Source of the DNA: Nitrosomonas sp. Nm84
GTDB taxonomy: Bacteria; Pseudomonadota; Gammaproteobacteria; Burkholderiales; Nitrosomonadaceae
Reading direction: 5' to 3'
Length of the DNA stretch: 64,000 nucleotides
Assembly (NCBI RefSeq): GCF_003201565.1
Contig: NZ_QJJP01000003.1
Location: 1 to 64,000 of the forward strand
In this document: in pieces, positions 1 to 6,996 of the stretch
Position numbering within the stretch: position 1 is the stretch's first letter
How the letters are laid out: every line of letters starts with the position of its first letter
The notes under the pieces: generated by a model
The model's input: only the letters and a program-made list of their open reading frames with translations
Database searches by the model: none
Told to the model about the DNA's origin: nothing
Made by a program: the position numbers and the translations under genes

Positions 1-332
1 GCATCGTAAGAAGTGTATAAAAACCGATTAACCAACTATACCAGGTGGAAACTTTTCGACGCCGATTCCTGGAAAGTTTTCAATGCCGATTGACAGTGCT
101 GCTTATCTGCGTGTTGTTGGCGTCACATTTAAATTTGAATTTTAAGTAATCTGATATATGTCATATTATTCTAGAACAATTAGAAATTATCAAAAACTGT
201 TTAGCAATATGGTGTAGTCTGAATAAAAATAAATCGCATTAGGGTTCGGGCAGCATGCCCCCTTTCGGGAGCATACCCTTCGCGCCGATCGGCGGCGCGA
301 CCCTGGAAAGTTCTAAAGGTTAAACAAATAGC
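1..332. other. Intergenic stretch with mobile-element debris
   Basis: No convincing coding sequence. The left part holds two tandem 22-bp repeats (annotated separately). The middle (about 120-240) is AT-rich. At 275-303 there is a G+C-rich palindromic stretch (cgcgccgatcggcggcgcg), followed at 304-314 by a partial third copy of the repeat core (tggaaagttct). The arrangement suggests eroded ends of an insertion sequence rather than a regulatory region. Confidence 0.4.
44..95. mobile_element. Relic of an IS21-like element end (tandem terminal repeats)
   Basis: Two direct repeats of 22 bp lie at 46-67 and 70-91, matching at 19 of 22 positions (tggaaa-tttt-gccgatt core). On the other strand the block starts with tgtcaatcgg. 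IS21-family elements typically carry several about 20-bp repeats at their ends and start with TGT/TGA, so this looks like one end. No istA/istB coding sequence is visible in the window, so this is either the edge of an element lying to the left or a solo remnant. The family assignment is inference from repeat architecture. Confidence 0.4.
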
Positions 333-689
333 TTATGGTGTAATTTCCTTGAAGTGAGCCATTGCGACTCTTGCAGATCTCCTCGATGAATCATCAGCTT
401 CAAGTATTCCATTTTCAATTGCCTGATCCAAACTTACAATACCAACAGCCAAATGAATACGATCCGCAGATGACATATTTTTTTGGTTTAGGGTCGAAAG
501 AGCATGAAATTTTGCTAGTTCTAAATGTTTAGAGATAATTTTTCGATTATCTGCCAAAACCGCAGCTTCAGAATATTTAATTGCCTGATGTAAATGATTT
601 TCTGTCCGACATGCTGAAAGAAAGAATAGAAAGATAAGTGTAACACTGAGGTATAACATCGTGTTAACAACATTATTAATTATTAGCAT
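333..689 (-). CDS. SmbP-like small lipoprotein (putative)
   Basis: Small protein of 118 residues with a hydrophobic N-terminal segment ending in a lipobox (FFLSAC, Cys27), so probably a lipoprotein. The rest is a helical two-fold repeat: HLHQAIKYSEAAV...HLELAKFHAL and IHLAVGIVSLDQAIENG...RRSARVAMAHFK. This has the spacing of the small metal-binding protein SmbP of Nitrosomonas europaea, a four-helix bundle whose helices are packed with histidines. Here most of those histidines are replaced, so metal binding is doubtful. The start is uncertain: a second Met at residue 11 (659) would give a more compact signal peptide, and neither start has a strong ribosome binding site. The SmbP relationship is recognised by eye. 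Confidence 0.6.
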   Translation of the reverse strand: MLIINNVVNTMLYLSVTLIFLFFLSACRTENHLHQAIKYSEAAVLADNRKIISKHLELAKFHALSTLNQKNMSSADRIHLAVGIVSLDQAIENGILEADDSSRRSARVAMAHFKEITP

Positions 690-827
690 AAATTTATTTA
701 TTTCTCATTATGTTACAAACAAAGTTAGAATTTTCAGAAATCAAAATCAGAAAAATAAGTATAAATTTGTAAAATCATCTTATTGCTTTAAACAAAAATG
801 GATTAAGTGCCCTATTTATAACTTTGC

Positions 828-1236
828 TCAAAGTTTCTTAGGCACAATCCACCCATAATTGATTGCAGCCTGACAGGTATCAGGAACAATATTCAAACGT
901 TGAGCCTGATGCCCATAACAAACACAATTAGTCTTATTGGCGACACACGCAGCGACCTGCAACCAATCGACCGCATCAGAAAGCATTGAGAGCGATTGTT
1001 TTGTACTTGGTAAGGCCACAAACTACACGCGACAGGCTGAGATACCGGTATTGCGCTTGCTAGTGGTGTTTCACCCTGGCTGTTTTCTCGGTTCTGTGGA
1101 TGCGATTGGAGACTCAAGCCGCTCAGTTACACGGCCATAAGTGAACATCGCCGTAGCCTGGACTGCAAAGAGTAGAAAAATAGCCGCTGCAACCATGGTT
1201 TCCTCATGGCGATGGGCGATTCCATTTATGGAATCT
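828..1236 (-). pseudogene. Frameshifted zot fragment (filamentous phage relic)
   Basis: Three reading frames on the minus strand must be joined to read one protein. The first (about 1236-1069) gives a transmembrane segment (VAAAIFLLFAVQATAMFTYG) followed by a polar stretch. The second contributes QGETPLASAIPVSQPVAC. The third (1019-828) gives VAACVANKTNCVCYGHQAQ and continues to a C-terminus with conserved Cys. A single membrane span followed by a Pro/Ser linker and a Cys-rich tail of the form CxxxxxxCxCY is typical of the C-terminal half of Zot-like (inovirus pI) proteins. The ATPase half is absent. Two frameshifts and the loss of the N-terminus mark it as a dead inovirus remnant. Confidence 0.6.
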
Positions 1237-1298
1237 GCAGGGTATTATTGTTCATAATATCCTGATCGATTTAAAGGTAATTAATCATTCGATAATGT

Positions 1299-3590
1299 TT
1301 AAAAAACGAAATCCGCTGCGTCGATTTCTGATTTTGATATTCCAACGAGGAGAATGTGGCCATCAAAGGCATCTGTCTTACTAGAAATTAATAAACCGGT
1401 ATTCTCTAAATTGAAATTGAGATCGCTAATTCCTGTAAGATTGAAAGCAGTTAAATCGATTTGATCATCCGTTGCATTGCTACCAAATTCACCATTTGTG
1501 ATGGCAATATTTCCATCAAATGCTGTGGTAAACACAAAAGTATCGCGAGATCCTGCCGCAGCATCGAGGTATGAGGCATCATCAGTAACTTTGTCACCAT
1601 CAAAATCGAATTTCGCTGTGGTGGTATTGCCTAAGTTTGCCAATAGGAATTGAGTACCATAACCGATGTTGTTGACTGATATTTCAAATCCACCAGTTTG
1701 ATTAATCAGATTTAATTCTGTCATTCTCGCTGTTGCATTGTTGGTAGAATTCACATCCGTCATATCTGTGATGATCACATCGCCAGCACCTGAAAATGTT
1801 AATGTTGCTACGCCATCTGTTTCGATTGCGGAAAACCTTATATCGTCGGCCTCAGTTGCTGTGCTGATAGTCACTGCGGCATCATTGGTAACACTCAAAC
1901 CATTTACCGTGATTGCTGTATTAGCATTGATAAGCAAGCTGATGTTTATTCCGGATACATTAATATCATTCTTGTTCTGGTTTGATTGAATTTCGAGTAT
2001 TCCATCTCCCAGATTATCAATATTTAAATCGCCGCCATCGGTGACGCTACCCGATAGAATGATTTTTTCCACAATTGATCCGGTATTGTCGAAAGAAACA
2101 GCATTTTTCGCAGCAGTTAGTTCCAATACTTCAAAACCAGTATGTACAGCACCATTTAAAAGACCAATATCATCACCAGCAATGGCGAAGATATCTTTAC
2201 CCTCTCCACCGTCGACAATATCGTTAGTATTGATCGTACCCGCAGCGAATACTACTCTGTCATTACCCGCACCTAAATGAATGCTATCGTTAGCATCGCC
2301 TGAGAAAATTACATCATTCCCCAAACCACCGGCTATCGTTAAGTTGGTTTTGGCCTTATTGAGATCACATTGCACTCCGCCGCAATTATTTGATGCATCC
2401 AATTCTGTTAAAGCAGATGCATCGACAACGGCTGCTACAGTGCCTGTATTGGTTACTATTAATTTCGTAATGGCATTAAATGCAGAAACATCGACAAAGT
2501 TTTTTCCAGTTGCAGCAATGCTCAATGTTTCAGTAGCGCTGGCATTATCTGTAGAGGTGATAACGGCGTTGGTTTTAATGCTACCCGCATCAGCTACCGC
2601 TAGCGATAAATGATCTGCGTTACTTGTTGCATCATCGAAAGTCTTTATGTCGGTTGTTGAGCTGGTATTTCTAACCCCAAAAATAGCCGCAATCGGCGCA
2701 GTTTCATAAGTTAGCGTTCTATCGGATGAAGATGCATTGTTCCAAATTTGTTCTACACCGGTTGTGCGGGCGAAATCGATAATCGCATCAGAAGTTACAT
2801 TCCGAATGTTCACTATCTCAATTCCGGTCATCATAGGCGTGATCGTTGTTGCTTCATGAAGCGTAGCATTCAAGGTGTCTTTACCGTTACTGCCATCCAA
2901 AATATCGCCACTCTCGAGGCTGTTCACCAAATTACCTTTACTGTCACTAACGAGGCCTGCCGTAAAAGTATCATCACCGGCGAAACCTGCAACAGTATCT
3001 TGCCCATAAATTAAGTGTGAGAATTCGCTGTGAGAATAGTCGGTAAGCAGGTATTCTTGCGCTTCAGTCACGTCAGTTGGGTATGTGGTGGATACTGCAC
3101 CAAGTATAGATCGCAGTTCAGTCAGATCATCTGATGAATAGTTCAAAGAATACTGTTCAGCAACCAAAGCTTTGTTGGTAAGTAGTGCTGCGGTATCCCT
3201 GAATTCGGGTGCAGGTAAGGTAGATAGGTACTGTACGGCATCATAGACAATTTCTCCCAAGCCAATGCCAGCGTCAATTTGTCCTCTGAAATAAGCTTCA
3301 GCTTGAGCATCTGCACTTAAGAGGTCAGGGTTGCCGGTATTAAGGTCAAAATTTTTCATCAATAATTCAGCTTGCTGCTCTTTAGAAATCTCGTGGCATG
3401 ATGGCATAATCGTGTCAAAAAAATCAGTTTGCATCGCCAAAATTTCAGCCAACTGCAGTGTCGTCATTCCATGAGTTATTGCAGTTGTAAAATCATTTAG
3501 ATAATTACTTCCTGGCGCAGCGCTGAACAATCCCACGACAATTTTCAGAACTTCTGTTTTTTGCGCATCTGTTATATTTGCAGCTGTCAT
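1299..3590 (-). CDS. S-layer/RTX-like beta-strand repeat protein, probably type I secreted
   Basis: 763 residues from the ATG at 3590, chosen because AAGGGA lies about 7 nt upstream; an upstream in-frame codon at 3614 has no such site. There is no signal peptide. Residues 1-200 are helical, resembling the N-terminal regions of bacterial S-layer/DUF4214-type proteins. The remainder is a long Thr/Asn/Asp-rich beta-strand array with RTX-type nonapeptides near residues 420-455 (GGLGNDVIFSGDANDSIHL, GAGNDRVVF) that would bind Ca2+. It ends in DAADFVF, a short acidic-hydrophobic tail like type I secretion signals. Likely a cell-surface or released structural protein. It shares export logic but not FG-GAP repeats with the eight large proteins further on. 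Confidence 0.75.
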   Translation of the reverse strand: MTAANITDAQKTEVLKIVVGLFSAAPGSNYLNDFTTAITHGMTTLQLAEILAMQTDFFDTIMPSCHEISKEQQAELLMKNFDLNTGNPDLLSADAQAEAYFRGQIDAGIGLGEIVYDAVQYLSTLPAPEFRDTAALLTNKALVAEQYSLNYSSDDLTELRSILGAVSTTYPTDVTEAQEYLLTDYSHSEFSHLIYGQDTVAGFAGDDTFTAGLVSDSKGNLVNSLESGDILDGSNGKDTLNATLHEATTITPMMTGIEIVNIRNVTSDAIIDFARTTGVEQIWNNASSSDRTLTYETAPIAAIFGVRNTSSTTDIKTFDDATSNADHLSLAVADAGSIKTNAVITSTDNASATETLSIAATGKNFVDVSAFNAITKLIVTNTGTVAAVVDASALTELDASNNCGGVQCDLNKAKTNLTIAGGLGNDVIFSGDANDSIHLGAGNDRVVFAAGTINTNDIVDGGEGKDIFAIAGDDIGLLNGAVHTGFEVLELTAAKNAVSFDNTGSIVEKIILSGSVTDGGDLNIDNLGDGILEIQSNQNKNDINVSGINISLLINANTAITVNGLSVTNDAAVTISTATEADDIRFSAIETDGVATLTFSGAGDVIITDMTDVNSTNNATARMTELNLINQTGGFEISVNNIGYGTQFLLANLGNTTTAKFDFDGDKVTDDASYLDAAAGSRDTFVFTTAFDGNIAITNGEFGSNATDDQIDLTAFNLTGISDLNFNLENTGLLISSKTDAFDGHILLVGISKSEIDAADFVF

Positions 3591-3669
3591 GTTGATTCCC
3601 TTAATTAAATTCAATGAAAAATCAATGCATTATTGATTCTAGATATTGTTCATAGAAGCTTCAATTTGC

Positions 3670-3700
3670 GATTCCCCGTGGTCTTCCCGCGGGTTCTTTA
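3670..3700 (+). repeat. CCCCGTGG hairpin repeat, copy 1
   Basis: Reads gattccccgtggtcttccc followed by gcgggttcttta. The same motif recurs in the other orientation at 62498-62529 with a perfect stem. It has terminator shape (stem then T-rich run) on the plus strand, but no plus-strand gene ends before it, which suggests a dispersed repeat or a leftover from a lost gene. Confidence 0.5.
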
Positions 3701-3803
3701 TTTGAGAATACTGCTGATTGAGGTAGATCGACACCAGTTTGATTGCTGGCAAGCATTGCAGGTGATTGTTTTATAAATATACTTAAGGAGACCCTTAACA
3801 AGT

Positions 3804-3896
3804 GTTATTTCGAGCAAGAGTAAGAAATCCATTACATTGATTATTAAGAATTTCTCTCTACGCTCGGAATAACTAATGTGAGTTATTCCGAGAAAT
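3804..3896. repeat. GTCATTCCGAG-type inverted repeat, copy 1
   Basis: Left arm 3804-3828 (gttatttcgagcaagagtaa...) and right arm 3849-3873 are imperfect reverse complements. A partial third arm (agttattccgagaaat) follows at 3881-3896. The same family appears at 13653-13719 and 18133-18201. It can fold into a long hairpin and lies between divergent genes here. Confidence 0.55.
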
Positions 3897-4066
3897 TGAT
3901 GCCAATCACTTCAATGATATTGTTTTAAAAAATAATTATATCACCCGATCCAGTACCCTTGGACTGTTTCCGTACAAAGATCTCTAACTCTGTGCTTTTA
4001 CGTACAGACTGTCACTGAATAATAAGGCATTCTAAAAATCCTTATAAAAATGAAAGGATTATTATC

Positions 4067-4336
4067 ATGACGAAAATATTACTCACAACAATTATCAGTG
4101 GATTTTTATTAGTTGGTGCGCCGGTATTTGCTGCGGATTATCCACAAACTCAAAATAAAACAGATAATAAGGAAAATTCACCAAAGCCAGTTCGTTCCCA
4201 TTCACCTGACGAGAATAAAGATAATAAGGAAACATACAATTCTTCCAGCGATAACCATCCAGAAGGTCCTCGCGATGATGCGGCCGGGGAACATACATCT
4301 AAAAAAGCAAGTAGTAACCCCGCTAAAGAGAAATAA
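4067..4336 (+). CDS. Small exported hydrophilic protein, unknown function
   Basis: 89 residues. Residues 1-22 form a signal peptide (MTKILLTTIISGFLLVGAPV, cleavage after FAA or AFA). The mature part is very polar, with Asn, Lys, Asp, Ser and Pro and no Cys, and is likely disordered. An AAAGGA site lies 8-9 nt before the ATG, and a good terminator follows at 4358. I do not recognise the family. It is the first of several small exported proteins between 4 and 6.8 kb. The leader around its start (aaaggattattatc) is almost repeated before the broken gene at 4453. Confidence 0.7.
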   Translation: MTKILLTTIISGFLLVGAPVFAADYPQTQNKTDNKENSPKPVRSHSPDENKDNKETYNSSSDNHPEGPRDDAAGEHTSKKASSNPAKEK

Positions 4337-4357
4337 AATTATCGGTACTTTACTTGA

Positions 4358-4377
4358 CCCGCCTCGGCGGGATTTTC
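4358..4377 (+). terminator. Rho-independent terminator
   Basis: Stem CCCGCC/GGCGGG with a 2-nt spacer (4358-4371), followed by attttcc. It lies 22 nt after the stop of the small exported protein gene. Confidence 0.65.
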
Positions 4378-4452
4378 CCATCAGCGCACGAAAGCGGACT
4401 GAAACGCTTCTGGTGTTTGGAGGAATATTTAAAATATAAAGGGATTATTGTC

Positions 4453-4674
4453 ATGTTTACTAGCGTGCAAATTATTGAAATTAACTCAGACAATATTATC
4501 GCTGAGTATCCAATAGAACTATTAGGAGATGATTTATACTAAGATTATTTCACTAAGGCTTGGGAGAAAGCTGTTTATAATGGCCTAGTAGCTGAGTCAG
4601 CCCGATCAGATTACTCATTACAATTAGTTAATGAGGATCCTGCTATATCCAGTGAAAATTATTCATTAAATTAG
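4453..4674 (+). pseudogene. Small protein gene interrupted by an in-frame TAA
   Basis: A 74-codon frame starts at ATG 4453 behind aaaggga (about 8 nt spacing). It reads MFTSVQIIEINSDNIIAEY..GDDLY, meets TAA at 4540-4542, then continues in the same frame as DYFTKAWEKAVYNGLVAESA.. to TAG at 4672-4674. The second half still looks protein-like (DYFxxAWExAVxxGLV), so the TAA looks like a recent nonsense mutation in a small cytoplasmic protein of unknown function. The alternatives are a genuine 29-residue peptide or stop-codon readthrough. Confidence 0.55.
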
Positions 4675-4779
4675 CAGGTTACAGCCAAGTCATTAAACTC
4701 CTATGGCGATTATTTTGTTTTCTAAAGTTGCGCATGGGAAATCGAACCGAAGTGGTCTTCTTAAGCTGTGCAGACTGAA

Positions 4780-5075
4780 GTAAGATTAAGCTCTGCCAAA
4801 GTTGATTGTCAAGCTCAGACAGGCTGATGGATTATGTCCGTTCTGCAGATCCGTGTTACGGAAGGCATAGCGAACTCCAGCAATCTTAGCTACGGCAGCC
4901 GTAGAATCGCAAAAGCACTGAATGAATGTATCGGGTTATCCGGTTGGTCGCTGGGAAGCTCGAAGCCTGATGCGAGAAGCGGGTGTGCAAATGCGGTACC
5001 GGCAGAAGTACAAGGAGTAATCATAAACAACCGGTGTTCGAGAACAAGCTGAATCCATTGCTGTTAAAATATCAG
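4780..5075 (+). pseudogene. IS3-family transposase (OrfB) remnant
   Basis: Pieces of an IS3-type OrfB integrase can be read only by changing frame: SYGSRRIAKALNE (from about 4888), then GYPVGRWEARSLMREAGVQM and RYRQKYKE, then HKQPVFENKLN. These match the segment just before the DDE core of IS3-group transposases. The N-terminal part, the DDE core and the ends are missing. It is a dead fragment that supports the accessory nature of this stretch. Confidence 0.7.
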
Positions 5076-5186
5076 CTAATCGCTATCTAATTAATCAATA
5101 AGATTGTTAATTTCAGAATCAGTTTTCATGACCTATGTCCTGAAATTCTCAAACTGATTCCCAATTTATTAGGAGCAAAGAAATTT

Positions 5187-5777
5187 ATGAAAACTACTAT
5201 AAACTTGAAACCAGAAGACATCACTGAATTACGCAACAAATGGTATTGGTTTTTGATCATAGGCGTTATTAGTTTGATTGGGGGAGTTTTTTCCTTATAT
5301 CAACCGTTTTTTGCAACCCTTACTGTAGAAATTTTAGTTGCCTGGATATTTGTTTTTTCCGGTATTGCAAGTATCTTGCAAGCCTTCCAGACCGAACAGA
5401 AAGGAAAAGGTTGGATCATAACGTCAGGCACGTTATCGATAATATTGGGTATTGTACTTATTCTTAATCCGATAGAAGGTATTTTTAGCCTTACTCTTGT
5501 GGTTGCATCGTTACTAATGGTTTACGGAATTACGCAGATTTTTTATGCATACCAGCTTCGCTCATTTCGTGGTTGGATCTGGCTATTGTTTGGCGGCATC
5601 ATGGTAGTCTTGTTTGGTGCCATAATTTTGGTTCAAATCGATAAATTGGCTGGTATTGCACTTGGAACCCTTCTCGCGATTAATTTGATTATGAATGGAA
5701 CCATGCTTATATTGGCCTCCTTTTCAATCAAGAAACTTAAAGAATCTAATGAGTTACCAGCGGATGCGAATACTTAA
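5187..5777 (+). CDS. HdeD/DUF308 family membrane protein
   Basis: 196 residues with six predicted membrane helices in three pairs (about 20-42, 45-67, 75-95, 98-120, 128-150, 155-180) and short charged loops. This is the layout of the HdeD family, which E. coli uses for acid resistance at high cell density. Short polar termini (MKTTINLKPEDITELRNKW... and ...ESNELPADANT) face the cytoplasm. AGGAG lies about 11 nt before the ATG. The gene appears to be transcribed alone or with the small lipoprotein 60 nt downstream. The family call is firm; its role here is unknown. Confidence 0.85.
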   Translation: MKTTINLKPEDITELRNKWYWFLIIGVISLIGGVFSLYQPFFATLTVEILVAWIFVFSGIASILQAFQTEQKGKGWIITSGTLSIILGIVLILNPIEGIFSLTLVVASLLMVYGITQIFYAYQLRSFRGWIWLLFGGIMVVLFGAIILVQIDKLAGIALGTLLAINLIMNGTMLILASFSIKKLKESNELPADANT

Positions 5778-5836
5778 TCGCGAACGCATTTCATCTTTTC
5801 GATGATCCATATAATTATATTTACTGAGTTTAAATT

Positions 5837-6061
5837 ATGAAATTATTTATCACTACGGCAAGTACAATGATGATTATTTTAATGGCGGGATGTGTCGCAG
5901 AACCAGTAGTTGGAGTTCCTGTCGCTCCAGCTATACCGGCTGGTGTTACTTATGTTGCACCTGCTTATGTACGTCCAGGCCCTGGATATTTATGGAATTA
6001 TCATGTTCAATACGGATGGGGTTGGCATCATCCCCAATATGGATGGCATCGAGGCTGGTGA
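5837..6061 (+). CDS. Small Tyr/Trp/Gly-rich lipoprotein
   Basis: 74 residues. The signal peptide ends in the lipobox LMAGC (Cys19), so the mature protein starts with an acylated Cys. The mature part is Pro/Val-rich and then rich in Trp, Tyr, His and Gly (YHVQYGWGWHHPQYGWHRGW). Such small proteins are common in proteobacterial envelopes and have no assigned role; the His/Trp tail could bind metal, but this is speculation. A strong terminator follows. Confidence 0.7.
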   Translation: MKLFITTASTMMIILMAGCVAEPVVGVPVAPAIPAGVTYVAPAYVRPGPGYLWNYHVQYGWGWHHPQYGWHRGW

Positions 6062-6094
6062 TCATTCATTTCTTTTCTGCCAGTACATAAGAGA

Positions 6095-6134
6095 AGAGCA
6101 CTTAGATCAATATTGACTAAGTGCTCTTTTGTTT
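6095..6134 (+). terminator. Rho-independent terminator
   Basis: 12-bp perfect stem AAGAGCACTTAG / CTAAGTGCTCTT (6095-6106, 6117-6128) followed by ttgtttt. It separates the rightward lipoprotein gene from the convergent gene at 6145. Confidence 0.8.
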
Positions 6135-6144
6135 TATGCATTTA

Positions 6145-6441
6145 TCACCAGTACAAAGCCGGGGTTAACCTACGAGCTACTCCTGTAGGTATGTTTGAAT
6201 TCTTTGGTGAAGGATCACTTGGAATTACTCCAGAAGGGAGCTGCATTTCTTCTTCTGCAGTTTTTGCTTTTGCTGCCTTTTCTTTATCGATAATAAGGTC
6301 AGGTTTAAGGTTCGGTCCGATACTTTCTCTCTCAACAAACTGATGGTTTGGATGAAAAGATTTATCAAAAGCAAATGCACTACCTGTAAAAAAAGCCATA
6401 TACATAATAGTCGCTATCGTTAAGATTTTTCCTTGATTCAT
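6145..6441 (-). CDS. Small exported protein, unknown function
   Basis: 98 residues with a signal peptide (MNQGKILTIATIMYMAFFTG..., cleavage after AFA around residue 24). The mature chain is charged, with an Ala/Lys/Glu helix (DKEKAAKAKTAEEEM) and a Pro-rich C-terminus. A GGAG motif lies 9 nt before the ATG. No family recognised. The next gene upstream on the same strand (6495-6758) is also a small exported helical protein, and the 53-nt gap allows co-transcription. Confidence 0.65.
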   Translation of the reverse strand: MNQGKILTIATIMYMAFFTGSAFAFDKSFHPNHQFVERESIGPNLKPDLIIDKEKAAKAKTAEEEMQLPSGVIPSDPSPKNSNIPTGVARRLTPALYW

Positions 6442-6494
6442 AATAATTCTCCATTTAATTGTGTCAATTTCAAATAATAATGGAAGAATCTAAA

Positions 6495-6758
6495 CTAATC
6501 TATCTTATTTTTTACTTCTGAAGATTTATCTTTAATCAAATCCTTTCCTTCTTCAACGCGGTTATCAACTTTTTTCTTCGCACATTCGACATCAGTACCA
6601 GTACAAGTCGCTTCTTCTACACGATTTACTGCTTTGCTCGCATCGCGTTTGATTTCATTTTTAGTTGCTTCGCCTTTTTCATACAGTGTTTCAGCAGCAT
6701 ATGCAGTTGAGAAAAACAAACCGATAGTCAGTGCCAGTAGTAAATTAGATGTTTTCAT
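6495..6758 (-). CDS. Small exported charged helical protein
   Basis: 87 residues: signal peptide (MKTSNLLLALTIGLFFSTAYA), then a Lys/Glu/Asp-rich chain with one Cys pair (ATCTGTDVECAKKK) and a repeated K-x-x-V-x-x-R-V-E-E pattern (KAVNRVEEA, KKVDNRVEEGKD) that should form amphipathic helices. AAGGAG lies 11 nt upstream of the ATG. It resembles small stress-induced periplasmic proteins of betaproteobacteria, but I cannot name a family. Confidence 0.65.
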   Translation of the reverse strand: MKTSNLLLALTIGLFFSTAYAAETLYEKGEATKNEIKRDASKAVNRVEEATCTGTDVECAKKKVDNRVEEGKDLIKDKSSEVKNKID

Positions 6759-6996
6759 TTTGAATATAGCTCCTTAATTTAGAATTATTTATTTACCATT
6801 CATAAGATTACAAAATTGATAATAACCATTCTTCTCAGACTTATCTGTTCGGTTGCGTACAATATGCTGTTAATTATTCTACTCTGATTGTGCATAGGCG
6901 CACTGCAAGAAACATTCGACAATAGCATAGTTCTGTCTCGCCCGGTGTGGTGCTTAAAACGTTTGGATCACCTGGGGTGTTTATGCCATCTCCTTC

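Larger units (their letters stand above)
3591..4066. other. Intergenic region with two palindromic repeats
   Basis: No gene is seen. The region holds the upstream region of the S-layer-like gene (leftward), a CCCCGTGG/CGGG hairpin motif at 3670-3700, a longer inverted repeat at 3804-3896, and the leader of the rightward gene at 4067. I see no confident promoter. Confidence 0.5.

Noticed and set aside
661-858. Rightward 65-codon frame
   Set aside because: AT-rich, Asn/Lys/Phe-rich translation without family resemblance; its end overlaps the zot relic on the other strand.
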